A stretch of 55,897 nt of DNA, taken from Treponema zioleckii. Lineage in GTDB: Bacteria > Spirochaetota > Spirochaetia > Treponematales > Treponemataceae. The DNA is taken from positions 1-55,897 of the forward strand of contig NZ_JPUF01000020.1 of NCBI RefSeq assembly GCF_014737315.1, read 5' to 3'. A program made the translations under genes and the position numbers. Shown one piece after another: positions 6,924 through 15,040 of this stretch. Below the pieces are notes generated by a model. It searched no databases. It was not told the DNA's origin and was given only the letters and a program-made list of their open reading frames with translations. Positions within the stretch are counted from its first letter, which is position 1; every line of letters starts with the position of its first letter.

Positions 6924-8736
6924 TTTGCTCCCACACCACGTCCACCATGCGGTTCTCGATGTTCGGAATTCGCTGGAAGGTAAGGCACGTCGGTTTGTGA
7001 ATCATAATTCCCTTGTTTTTGCTGGCGTATCCAACGATTGGGTCGCCTGGCTGCGGATGACAGCAACCTGCAAGCGTAAAGAGAACGTTTTTCGTGTTGT
7101 CGATTCGTACCTTTCCCGTAAAAAGTGAACTCTGAATGATTTCTGGGGAAACGCCTTTTTTTGAGCGGATTTTTCGTCTTTTTTCATCCTGAATCAGCTT
7201 TGACTTTTCGTTGTTTGCCGCTATGTCCGCCGCCCGTTGCATTTCTGCAGCTTTGTCCACAAAATTCGGGTCGTTCGCAATGAGCCAAGAGTGAATTTTT
7301 TGGCGGGCCTTTGAAGTTTTTACGATTTTTAGCTGATTTTCCGTCGGGTGCGCCTGTGGATTCGTAAGAATTTCGATAATTTCGGTATTTTTTAGCGGCA
7401 CCGTAATCGGAATGATTTTTCCATCGGCCTTTGCGCCAACGATTTTCTCGCCGACCGCAGAGTGAACCTGATATGCAAAGTCAATCGCACACGCCCCGGC
7501 CGGAAGCTGAATAACGTCGCCGTTCGGAGTGAAGACAAAAATCTCGTCGCCCAAAATTTCGTCTTTGAGCTGGGCAAAAAATGCCTCGTTCGTAAGATTG
7601 TCGTTTTTGAGATTCTGGAGCTGATTGAAGATGCCTAAAGAATTCACATCAACAACGTCGTGATTCATGCCTTTTTTGTAAAGCCAGTGCGAAGCCACAC
7701 CGTGCTCGGCCATGTCGTGCATCGCTTTTGTTCGAATCTGAATTTCAAGCGGTTTTCCTTCGCACACGACCGTGGTGTGCAGAGACTGATATCCGTTTGC
7801 TTTCGGCATTGCAATATAATCCTTAAAACGCCCGTCCATCGGCTTCCAAAGTCCGTGAACGATTCCAATCAGCGAGTAACATTCTGAAGTTCTGTTGCAG
7901 ATGATTCTGAGCGCGAACAAGTCGTAAAGTTCGTCCGCTCCTTTGTTTCGCTTTCGCATTTTTTGATAAATCGAATAAAAATGCTTTGCCCGGCTCGAAA
8001 TAGAAACGTTTAGCCCGATTTTTTCCGCCTCGTTTTTTATCGCATTAACGGCTTTTTCAAGATAAGCCGCGCGTTCGTCTTTTTTTTGCGCGACGATTTT
8101 TTTTATCTGCTGAAAAACGTCCGGGTTCGCATATTTTAGGCTCAAATCCTCAAGCTCGCTTTTTACGGACTGCATACCGAGCCTGTCTGCGAGCGGTGCC
8201 CAAATGTCGATTACTTCGTTTGCCACGAGACGCTGTTTTTTTTCGTCAATGTTTTTTAAGTTTCTCATGCGGTCAAGCCTGTCCGCAAGTTGCACGAGAA
8301 TTACGCGAACGTCCTCGATCATTGCGAAGAGCATCTTTCGGATTGAGTCTGCCTGCTGAATCGTCTTTGAGTTGATTTTTAGGGAGTTGATTTTTGACGT
8401 GTCTTTTACGATTCGGTTTACGGCAGAACCAAACTGGCTTTCAATGTCAGTTTCCAAAACTCCGTCCACAGAATAAATTGAATGCAAAAGTCCGCAAATC
8501 ACGCTGTCAATGTCAAGATTTGTGTCCGCAAGCAAAGCTGCTACACGCATTGGATGAAGGATATAAGGACGACCGCAGCTGCGTTTTAAGTCCCCGGCTT
8601 TTTGATTCAAGTAGTGCCATGCTTTTGAGAATTTTGCTTTTTCGTCATCAGTGAATCTTGGAAAAGTTTCAAAAAACGCCTGCTCAAGAATGTCTGGATT
8701 GAATTCCGTATTGTTTGTCCTTACATCAAACTCCAT
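6868..8736 (-). CDS. relA: Rel/SpoT-family (p)ppGpp synthetase, hydrolase motifs degenerate, ACT domain absent
   Basis: Makes the alarmone (p)ppGpp from ATP and GDP/GTP. Numbering here is from an upstream ATG at 8775. The better start is codon 14 (8736), with GGGAGG and an extended -10 upstream. In the HD domain the usual HDxxED is HSIYSV (98-103), and the usual ADRLHNM is ADRLDRM (164-170). Four of eight known hydrolase residues are thus changed. The synthetase domain is intact: AKHFYSIYQKM, GRFKDYIAMPKANGYQSLHTT (315-335) and EIQIRT (344-349). It keeps the RFKD motif typical of bifunctional enzymes. TGS and the Cys-His zinc-finger region (AGCCHPQPGD, 569-578) follow. The protein ends near residue 635, where an ACT domain would begin, inside the structured repeat. 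Confidence 0.9.
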   Translation of the reverse strand: MEFDVRTNNTEFNPDILEQAFFETFPRFTDDEKAKFSKAWHYLNQKAGDLKRSCGRPYILHPMRVAALLADTNLDIDSVICGLLHSIYSVDGVLETDIESQFGSAVNRIVKDTSKINSLKINSKTIQQADSIRKMLFAMIEDVRVILVQLADRLDRMRNLKNIDEKKQRLVANEVIDIWAPLADRLGMQSVKSELEDLSLKYANPDVFQQIKKIVAQKKDERAAYLEKAVNAIKNEAEKIGLNVSISSRAKHFYSIYQKMRKRNKGADELYDLFALRIICNRTSECYSLIGIVHGLWKPMDGRFKDYIAMPKANGYQSLHTTVVCEGKPLEIQIRTKAMHDMAEHGVASHWLYKKGMNHDVVDVNSLGIFNQLQNLKNDNLTNEAFFAQLKDEILGDEIFVFTPNGDVIQLPAGACAIDFAYQVHSAVGEKIVGAKADGKIIPITVPLKNTEIIEILTNPQAHPTENQLKIVKTSKARQKIHSWLIANDPNFVDKAAEMQRAADIAANNEKSKLIQDEKRRKIRSKKGVSPEIIQSSLFTGKVRIDNTKNVLFTLAGCCHPQPGDPIVGYASKNKGIMIHKPTCLTFQRIPNIENRMVDVVWEQREAPQVHSKSESDFGRFP

Positions 8737-8765
8737 TACCTGCCTCCCAAAATGAATTTTCCGAT

Positions 8766-8771
8766 AGTATA
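8766..8771 (-). promoter_or_regulatory. extended -10 of the rel gene
   Basis: TGCTATACT on the minus strand lies about 30 nt before the preferred ATG. The -35 is poor, as expected for an extended -10 promoter. Confidence 0.45.
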
Positions 8772-8880
8772 GCAAATTTTAAGCATTTCAAAAAAGTCGT
8801 TTTTTATGAAAAATAGGGCAAAATCCGCAGAGCAGACCCTTGTTCGGGCTGCATAATCCTTGCAATTTGTTTTTTTCGAA

Positions 8881-8909
8881 TTGAAAAATTTACTTCAATA
8901 CGGTAATAA
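8881..8909 (+). promoter_or_regulatory. promoter for the small membrane protein gene
   Basis: TTGAAA (8881-8886), 17 nt, TAATAA (8904-8909). It lies in the 329-base gap 8737-9065 between divergent genes. The gap otherwise shows only the rel promoter and no ORF or hairpin I can support. Confidence 0.4.
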
Positions 8910-9065
8910 TAAACTGTTACAATTTTTAGTCAAAAATAGGCTCATGTAAAAAAAATGTCTGTATTTTTATTTCCTCCAACGTATCTTTTTTGGCAGTTCC
9001 TGCTGTGAACAGGAATGCGAAGAATTCGGTATTTGAAAGTGCCAATAATACTGCGGAGTTTTATA

Positions 9066-9398
9066 ATGAACGATGATAAATTCTATTCATGGATTTCTTT
9101 TGCGCTAGGATTCAGCGGGCTTTTAGGTTTTGTAAGCCTTTGCTGTTTTTTATGGGGCTACAAAAAAAACGGTATAAGTTTCGGAAATCCTCCCTACTTA
9201 TATTTTCCTGCCGTAATAATAATTAGTTTTGTTTGCAATATTTGTGCATGGAAAAAAATCGCCATAAAGGGCTGGACTTCAAGATTCGGTTTTTTCTTTG
9301 GAATCCTGTCGCTTTTGCCGCTGGCCCTGTTTTTGATTTCCGTTATCCTTGTTTTGATAATAGGACCGTTTCTTTTTTTGTGGACTTCTTTCTTTTAA
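9066..9398 (+). CDS. small multi-pass membrane protein, unknown function
   Basis: A 110-residue protein with about three to four hydrophobic helices (WISFALGFSGLLGFVSLCCF, then YFPAVIIISFVCNICAW, then a long C-terminal stretch of Leu/Ile/Phe). I do not recognise the family. It resembles small DUF4190-like membrane proteins in layout, but I cannot confirm this. The ATG at 9066 is preferred over the in-frame start at 9015 because GGAG lies 9 nt before it. It stands alone between rel (divergent) and aroA. Confidence 0.65.
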   Translation: MNDDKFYSWISFALGFSGLLGFVSLCCFLWGYKKNGISFGNPPYLYFPAVIIISFVCNICAWKKIAIKGWTSRFGFFFGILSLLPLALFLISVILVLIIGPFLFLWTSFF

Positions 9399-9430
9399 GC
9401 GAATCACTCTGCTGTAGCGCTTCGCTTTCG

Positions 9431-9460
9431 CTGACAAGATTCCGCTGTTTATGCTAAAAT
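9431..9460 (+). promoter_or_regulatory. aroA promoter (predicted leaderless)
   Basis: CTGACA (9431-9436), an 18-nt spacer and an extended -10, TGCTAAAAT (TAAAAT at 9455-9460). Only 8 nt separate it from the aroA ATG, and no ribosome site is present. Confidence 0.55.
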
Positions 9461-9468
9461 AAAAAATT

Positions 9469-10842
9469 ATGAAAGTAATTGCAAAAAAGACACGACTTTT
9501 CGGAACTGTAACAGTTCCCGGCTCAAAATCTCATACGATTCGTGCGTTGCTTCTTGCCACATTGGCAGACGGCGTTTCTCATATAAAAAATCCACTTCCA
9601 AGTGCGGACTGTCTTTCTACGGCTGCTGCAGTGCCGTTGATAGGCTCTGGGGTTGACCTGAACCTTAGTACCGAAGGCGAACCCGGAACGGAATGGATTG
9701 TTGACGGTGCCGGAAAAAACATCCACTTGCCAGACGATGTTATCAACGTTGGAAATTCAGGTTCTCTTTTGTATTTTCTTTCTCCGATTTCTGGAGTTTT
9801 TACTGGAACGAGCGTTTTTACAGGTGATGCTTCAATCAGAAAGCGCCCTGTAAATCACGTGGTTGATGTTTTGAATCAGCTTGGTGCCGAATGTTTTGTT
9901 ACCCGACCTGGCAAAAATGGTTGTCCGCTTGTGATTCGCGGGCCGATCACAAAAAATTACGTAAAAACGGAAGGCTCGGTTTCTAGCCAATATATTTCAG
10001 GCTTGATGATGGCTGGAATCTTGCTCAAAGACGGAATAAAAATCGAACTCACCAATCCAAAAGAAACTCCTTACCTTGTGATGACGCAAAAATGGCTTGA
10101 AAAAGTGGGCGTTGAAGTTTCAATCAGCGAGGATTTTAAGCACATCGAAGTTAAAGGCGCAAAAAGCCTAAAAGCGTTCGAAACTGTAATTCCGAGTGAC
10201 TGGGAAGCGGTTGCGTTCCCATTGGTCGGTGCGATAATCAGCGACAGCGAAATTACGATTGACCACATTGACGGAAGCGGAACGCAAGGTGACGACGCGA
10301 TTGTTGAAGTGTTAAAATCTGTTGGTGCGGACATTGAATGGAATAAAACTGATGAACTTCTAAAAGTCCGTGGCGGAAAAAGACTTTCTACCGAAAATCT
10401 TCCGAACGGCGAGTTGCACGTGGCTCTCTCTCCGTTCCCGGATGCGGTTTGTGCGCTTGCTGTTGCCGCTTGCTTTATTGAAGGCACAACTGTTCTTGAG
10501 GATGCCGCAGTTTGCCGCCGAAAAGAGACTGACCGCTTAAAAGTTCTTAATGAAGAACTTACAAAACTCGGTGCAGAACTTGAAGAAGGCGAGGATTTCC
10601 TTAGAATTCACGGGCATTCTCCGATTCTTGCAGATGGAAGCAAAAATCCTGAATTCAGATTGCATGGCGGAAATGTTGAAAGTTACTTTGATCACCGAAT
10701 GGCGATGAGTCTTAGTTGCATGGCGTTTGGGCTTCCTGAGGGCGAAAAAATCGTCGTGAACAATTCAGAGTGTTGCAGCGTAAGTTTCCCGCACTTTTAT
10801 GAAGTGATGAATGGAATTAACGCAGGATTCGAAGCGGAGTAG
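9469..10842 (+). CDS. aroA: 3-phosphoshikimate 1-carboxyvinyltransferase (EPSP synthase)
   Basis: Sixth step of the shikimate pathway: shikimate 3-phosphate plus phosphoenolpyruvate gives EPSP. Family signatures are PGSKSHTIRALLLATLADG near the N-terminus (substrate-binding Lys and Ser), GNSGSLLYFL (in place of the usual GNAGTAMR-like motif), SSQYISGLMMAG, FPDAVCALAVAA with the catalytic Asp, and RRKETDRL near residue 350. At 457 residues it is about 30 longer than typical. No other aro gene is adjacent. The downstream membrane-protein gene overlaps its 3' end. Confidence 0.93.
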   Translation: MKVIAKKTRLFGTVTVPGSKSHTIRALLLATLADGVSHIKNPLPSADCLSTAAAVPLIGSGVDLNLSTEGEPGTEWIVDGAGKNIHLPDDVINVGNSGSLLYFLSPISGVFTGTSVFTGDASIRKRPVNHVVDVLNQLGAECFVTRPGKNGCPLVIRGPITKNYVKTEGSVSSQYISGLMMAGILLKDGIKIELTNPKETPYLVMTQKWLEKVGVEVSISEDFKHIEVKGAKSLKAFETVIPSDWEAVAFPLVGAIISDSEITIDHIDGSGTQGDDAIVEVLKSVGADIEWNKTDELLKVRGGKRLSTENLPNGELHVALSPFPDAVCALAVAACFIEGTTVLEDAAVCRRKETDRLKVLNEELTKLGAELEEGEDFLRIHGHSPILADGSKNPEFRLHGGNVESYFDHRMAMSLSCMAFGLPEGEKIVVNNSECCSVSFPHFYEVMNGINAGFEAE

Positions 10843-12739
10843 TTTTATTTTGAAAGATATTTTGTTTCTTCTGGATTTTTCTGAGAGTGCTCAGAATAAT
10901 TCAGATGAAATTTTTTACAAATTAAAGTTTTTTTTCTCTGAGATTCAAAAAAACAATAAAAAATCTAAAATCTCAAAGATTGCCTTTGCAAATCTTTCTG
11001 ACCGGTCAAAAAACAGGGCAATTGATTTTATAAAGCTTGAAGATTTTGAGTTTCCTGAAAGCCTGCAAGAGCTTCCGGCGGCTGATTTTTCATCGGCAAG
11101 AACTTTTTTTGAAAACCGCGATAATTCTGCAAGCAGAAAAAACAATCGAAAATCTTCTATTTTAATTATAATTCTTTCTGAAAACAAAATTCAGAGCGTG
11201 CAGAATTTTATGGACTTATGCGCGTATAAAAGTTTTCTGCATAACCGAAAGTTCGTATGCGAGGTGGTGAGCAAAAAAAAGGCGCAGGGCGAACTTTATA
11301 TTTTAAATCCCGATTTTAACGTCGTGCAGACTGATTTGGATTATTTAAAAGATTCTTTAAAATCTTCGCTAAAATTCTTGTATCCAAAAAAATCAAAAAA
11401 GTCATTTCTCAGAAAATCCATGGGCTTTATTTTGCGGAGTGCTTTTCTTGCGTTCGGCGTTGTGCTGTTTTTTCTTGCGATTACGATTGTTGGAAACGTC
11501 ATAAAAGAAAAGCAGATGGCGATTGGAGTTGCTCCTGCGGTGATTTTTAAGGAAAATCCTGCAAAAAATCAGGCCGGAGACTCTGTTGAAGAAATCGAGA
11601 CAAAGATTTTTAAGAAAATTGCGGATTTTAACGGCGAAGAGGCTTTTTTGCATTCAAAACGCATAAAAAACTCTCAGGAACAGAATTCTCGTGATGTGAT
11701 TTTGCCGCTGCGGGAGGGAACGACCGTAGAGCTGGTTGATGAATACGAAAATTCGGCAAAAATCCGCTACCATGATTTTTTGGGTTACGTCGATAAAAAA
11801 TTCCTCGCGGACGGCCAGGAGGAAGATTACAAAATTGAAGGCGCGATTTGTTCACTTGATTATGCCATTGCCTGCCTTAAATTCCCAAAACTTGTGACTG
11901 CAAATGCCGGCGAGTTGATTTTGAAGGCTAGCGAGGAAAATTCCGTTGGGGCGGTCTGGAAAGAAATCGAAATTTTGGAGGCGGCACCGAGTCCGGAAAA
12001 TCAGGAAAAAATCGTTCCTCTGCTTAAAAAAATTGACGAAACTCTTGAAAGTGCCGAGGAAGTCGAAATCCGAAAATTGATAGAAAAATTTCAGTCGGCG
12101 ATTCCTGAGTCAAAAATGTACGAAAATTATAAAGCCAGGCTCGAAAAGGCAGAATCCGATTTGAATGAGATTTTTGGCGGAGCTGCAAAACGCCTAAGCG
12201 AATATTATTTTTTGTCGGATATAAATCTTTCTTCAAAATATTATAAGCGTGCAATTGAATTTGGCGTTCAGCCCGACGGTGATTATATGTACAATCTTGC
12301 GACGGCTCTTTCTCTGACCGATGATGAAGGCGTTTTCTGGCTTACGCGGGCGAGCGAGGTTGGGCACCTTGAATCTACGATTTGCCTTGCGAAGCATTAT
12401 TTTGACGAAAAAAATTATCTTTCGTCATTGGAATATTTTGAGCGTGCCGTGGAGCAAAATTACAAGGGCGCTTTGGCTCCGTATTTTGCGGCTATTTTGC
12501 TCACGGATTATTTGCACGATTCGGATTTGCAGCGGGCTTTGAATTATTTTGCACTCGCGGAGCAAGCCGACGACAACTCTGATGAATATTATTTAGCGTG
12601 CTACAGACTTGGTTTGTGTTACGAAAACGGAATCGGCGTTAAACCGAATAAAAAAACGGCTTTGCGCTATTACAAAAAGGCTCAGGAAAAAGTTCCCGAG
12701 GCCAAGCAGAGTGCGCAAAGCCTTAGCGGCTGGTTTTAA
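10811..12739 (+). CDS. membrane protein with vWA-like, SH3-like and Sel1/TPR regions
   Basis: An unusual architecture. Residues 15-195 look like a von Willebrand A fold, with a MIDAS-type DFSES (22-26) at the end of strand 1 and a later IILIIILSENK strand. A transmembrane helix follows (about 207-230). A short SH3-like segment comes next (about 290-336, GTTVELVDEYENSAKIRYHD). The C-terminal half has helical Sel1-type repeats (about 460-640; GLCYENGIGVKPNKKTALRY is a clear one). This suggests a metal-dependent adhesion domain in the cytoplasm and a scaffold outside, or the reverse. The ATG at 10811 lies inside aroA. A TTG at 10850 has GGAG upstream and may be the true start. Confidence 0.7.
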   Translation: MELTQDSKRSSFILKDILFLLDFSESAQNNSDEIFYKLKFFFSEIQKNNKKSKISKIAFANLSDRSKNRAIDFIKLEDFEFPESLQELPAADFSSARTFFENRDNSASRKNNRKSSILIIILSENKIQSVQNFMDLCAYKSFLHNRKFVCEVVSKKKAQGELYILNPDFNVVQTDLDYLKDSLKSSLKFLYPKKSKKSFLRKSMGFILRSAFLAFGVVLFFLAITIVGNVIKEKQMAIGVAPAVIFKENPAKNQAGDSVEEIETKIFKKIADFNGEEAFLHSKRIKNSQEQNSRDVILPLREGTTVELVDEYENSAKIRYHDFLGYVDKKFLADGQEEDYKIEGAICSLDYAIACLKFPKLVTANAGELILKASEENSVGAVWKEIEILEAAPSPENQEKIVPLLKKIDETLESAEEVEIRKLIEKFQSAIPESKMYENYKARLEKAESDLNEIFGGAAKRLSEYYFLSDINLSSKYYKRAIEFGVQPDGDYMYNLATALSLTDDEGVFWLTRASEVGHLESTICLAKHYFDEKNYLSSLEYFERAVEQNYKGALAPYFAAILLTDYLHDSDLQRALNYFALAEQADDNSDEYYLACYRLGLCYENGIGVKPNKKTALRYYKKAQEKVPEAKQSAQSLSGWF

Positions 12740-12743
12740 AAGC

Positions 12744-13715
12744 TTACCGCCAGATTGAAATGTCGAACGAACTTTCGGCGGCAGCTTCGGCGGAGTCTTC
12801 CAAAAGCGCGTACAAATCGATTCCAGTGCGCTTTTCAATTTCGTCGATTGAGATTGCAAAATCCCAGAATGATTTTCCTTTGCATTCGTTGTTCGGCAAG
12901 ATGAATCCCAGGGCTGCAATCGATTTTGCATCTTCTGGCGAGTTTTTGTCTGTTTCGTCAGCGTAAAGCGGAATCAAAACGGCTTTATAATAATACTGCG
13001 GGATTACGACTTTGCTTTTTCCGATTGTCGCGTAATCTTTTGCATTTTTTTCGAGAATCGGACCTGAGACAACGTAAATCGTTCCGAATTTTTTTGCCCA
13101 AGTTCGGACTTGTGCTTCGAGCTGTTGCCAAATCCCGCGGTTGAATTGCGGGGCTTGCGGACTCATGTTGCTCATGTAAAAAGTTTCGCTCATCGCGCTT
13201 TTGTCAAAACTCATGTCGGCGGCCGGCGTTAAATGACCGCGGTCGTAGCCAGAGCCTTTGTAGTCGGCGAGAGTTGAGGAACAGGTAGTGATTTTTGGGT
13301 CGGGTCTAAAATCGTTCGTGCGGTCAGTGGTCTTTTTTAGCTCGTCTTTTGAGAGCTTGTAAGCTGACCATTCCGCCTGTTCGTAACTTTCCCTGTAGCA
13401 AAGTTCGTAATTTTTGAATTTTCGGCGTTCGTGGTCTTGAGCGTGTTTTTCTCCGGCGCAAATCGGATATTCAAGCTGGTCTGGCAATGCTATAAATCCG
13501 TCTTTCGCTGCGGGCGTGCTTTTTTGGCTGCCTGTGTTTTTGTCGGTCGAAAGCGGATTTTCGATTTTTATTTGCCCGTCTTCAAAACTGATTTTTCCTG
13601 TGCTTTTGCAATAAATAAGGAAAAGTCCTGCGAGAATCAAAAATATCAGCAAGAAGACGATGTTCGTTTGATTCCGGTTTGATTTCCGTCGTCTTGAAGT
13701 CTTCATTTTAGCCAT
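12744..13715 (-). CDS. membrane-anchored DNA/RNA non-specific endonuclease
   Basis: Belongs to the ββα-metal nuclease family (NucA/EndoG type), which degrades DNA and RNA. A basic N-terminus (KTSRRRKSNRNQ) and one membrane helix (about 18-36) place the enzyme outside the inner membrane. The catalytic signature DRGH is at 158-161 in GYDRGHLTPAADM, and the metal-ligand Asn is in QFNRGIW (190-196). Four Cys residues in the exported part could form disulfides. CGGAGGAA upstream supports the first ATG. Likely roles are nutrient scavenging of nucleic acid or breaking down extracellular DNA. It converges with the vWA/Sel1 gene with a 4-nt gap. Confidence 0.9.
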   Translation of the reverse strand: MAKMKTSRRRKSNRNQTNIVFLLIFLILAGLFLIYCKSTGKISFEDGQIKIENPLSTDKNTGSQKSTPAAKDGFIALPDQLEYPICAGEKHAQDHERRKFKNYELCYRESYEQAEWSAYKLSKDELKKTTDRTNDFRPDPKITTCSSTLADYKGSGYDRGHLTPAADMSFDKSAMSETFYMSNMSPQAPQFNRGIWQQLEAQVRTWAKKFGTIYVVSGPILEKNAKDYATIGKSKVVIPQYYYKAVLIPLYADETDKNSPEDAKSIAALGFILPNNECKGKSFWDFAISIDEIEKRTGIDLYALLEDSAEAAAESSFDISIWR

Positions 13716-13824
13716 TATTTCCTCCGGGTTAAAAATATTGGAACTTTCTCTGATTTTAAAACGGAAAACATCTTTTTTTCAATCCGACTTTTTGATAAAA
13801 TCCTTTGCACCGAGGTTTTTTATT

Positions 13825-14862
13825 ATGTCAAAAGTAGTATTTCCAGAAAACTATAAATCTCTCCTGAACAGCAGGGAGACAGAACATGCAATCGTTATGA
13901 TTAAAGACTTTTTTCAGACTGAGCTTTCTACTGCGCTCAATCTTACGCGTGTAACAGCTCCGCTTTTTGTTGAGAGTGGAAAAGGTCTTAATGATGATTT
14001 GAACGGCGTTGAGAGGGCAGTTTCGTTTCCTGTAAAAGACATGAATGACACCAAAATGGAAATCGTTCATTCTCTCGCAAAATGGAAGCGCGTAAAAGTT
14101 ACCGAAATGGGACTCTTGCCTGGTTTTGGAATCTACACTGATATGAATGCGATTCGTGCTGACGAGGAACTTGATAATATTCACTCGCTTTACGTTGACC
14201 AATGGGACTGGTGCGCTTGTATCGAAGAAAATGACCGCACCGTAATGTACTTAAAAGAAGTCGTAAAAAAAATCTATGCGTGCTTAAAGCGTCTGGAATT
14301 CTATATTTATGACCGATATGACCAAATAAAACCTTTTTTGCCGGAAGAAATCCATTTTATTTATGCGGAAGACCTCCAAAAAATGTATCCGACTTTAAGT
14401 CCGAAAGAGCGTGAAAATAAAATTTGTCAGGAATACGGTGCGGTTTTCCTCATCGGTATTGGCGGAAAACTTCCTGACGGCACGATTCACGACGGACGTG
14501 CGCCTGACTACGATGACTGGATTAGCGAGAGCGGAGACGGCCACAGAGGATTGAACGGTGACCTTCTCGTTTGGAATCCGGTTCTCAAAAGTTCTTACGA
14601 GCTTAGCTCAATGGGAATCCGTGTAAGCCCGGAGAGCCTTAAAGCACAGCTTGAAGAGCGTGGTTGTCCTGAGCGTGCAAATCTTGAATTCCACAAACGA
14701 CTTTTGAACGGAGAACTTTCGTTTACGATGGGTGGCGGAATCGGGCAGAGCCGACTTTGTATGTTCTTCCTCCGAAAAGCCCACATCGGTGAGATTCAGG
14801 TTTCAATGTGGCCAGAACAAATGAAGAAAGACTGTGCCGCACACGGAATCCATCTTTTGTAA
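13825..14862 (+). CDS. asnA: aspartate-ammonia ligase (AsnA type)
   Basis: Makes asparagine from aspartate, ammonia and ATP, with a class-II aminoacyl-tRNA-synthetase-like fold. The protein from the ATG at 13825 is 345 residues, close to the 330 of E. coli AsnA. Recognisable stretches are LNLTRVTAPLFVE, GLNDDLNGVERAVSF, DQWDWCACI and the C-terminal GGGIGQSRLCMFFL. GAGG lies about 10 nt before this ATG, so the in-frame start at 13738 is not preferred. It is flanked by unrelated genes. No T-box or riboswitch is visible in the 109-nt leader. Confidence 0.95.
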   Translation: MSKVVFPENYKSLLNSRETEHAIVMIKDFFQTELSTALNLTRVTAPLFVESGKGLNDDLNGVERAVSFPVKDMNDTKMEIVHSLAKWKRVKVTEMGLLPGFGIYTDMNAIRADEELDNIHSLYVDQWDWCACIEENDRTVMYLKEVVKKIYACLKRLEFYIYDRYDQIKPFLPEEIHFIYAEDLQKMYPTLSPKERENKICQEYGAVFLIGIGGKLPDGTIHDGRAPDYDDWISESGDGHRGLNGDLLVWNPVLKSSYELSSMGIRVSPESLKAQLEERGCPERANLEFHKRLLNGELSFTMGGGIGQSRLCMFFLRKAHIGEIQVSMWPEQMKKDCAAHGIHLL

Positions 14863-14878
14863 TTCATAGGCTGATTGC

Positions 14879-14969
14879 GGTGGTTGGGGTTCGACTCCGC
14901 TCAACAACCAATAATATTTAGAGTTTGGTGGTTGAGCACTTCACAGCATAGCGATTTTCCGAAGCCACC
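14879..14969. repeat. short palindromic intergenic repeats of the TGGTTGAGC type
   Basis: TGGTTG (14881-14886) pairs with CAACCA (14905-14910) around GGGTTCGACTCCGCT. A second imperfect palindrome starts GGTGGTTGAGC (14927) and ends GAAGCCACC (14969). Similar sequences in the family of short GTCGA-containing palindromes occur between genes in many bacteria. A GTCGA/TCGAC palindrome cluster is also present at 53290-53400. Confidence 0.5.
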
Positions 14970-15040
14970 TTCAGCCATGCCAAAAACCGACCGTGCTTTT
15001 CAAGGCAACTTGTATAAAAAATCAAACGCAGGGATTCTTA

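Noticed and set aside
13716-13824. T-box or riboswitch before asnA
   Set aside because: No T-box sequence (TGGNACC), specifier loop or antiterminator pairs are visible in the short leader.
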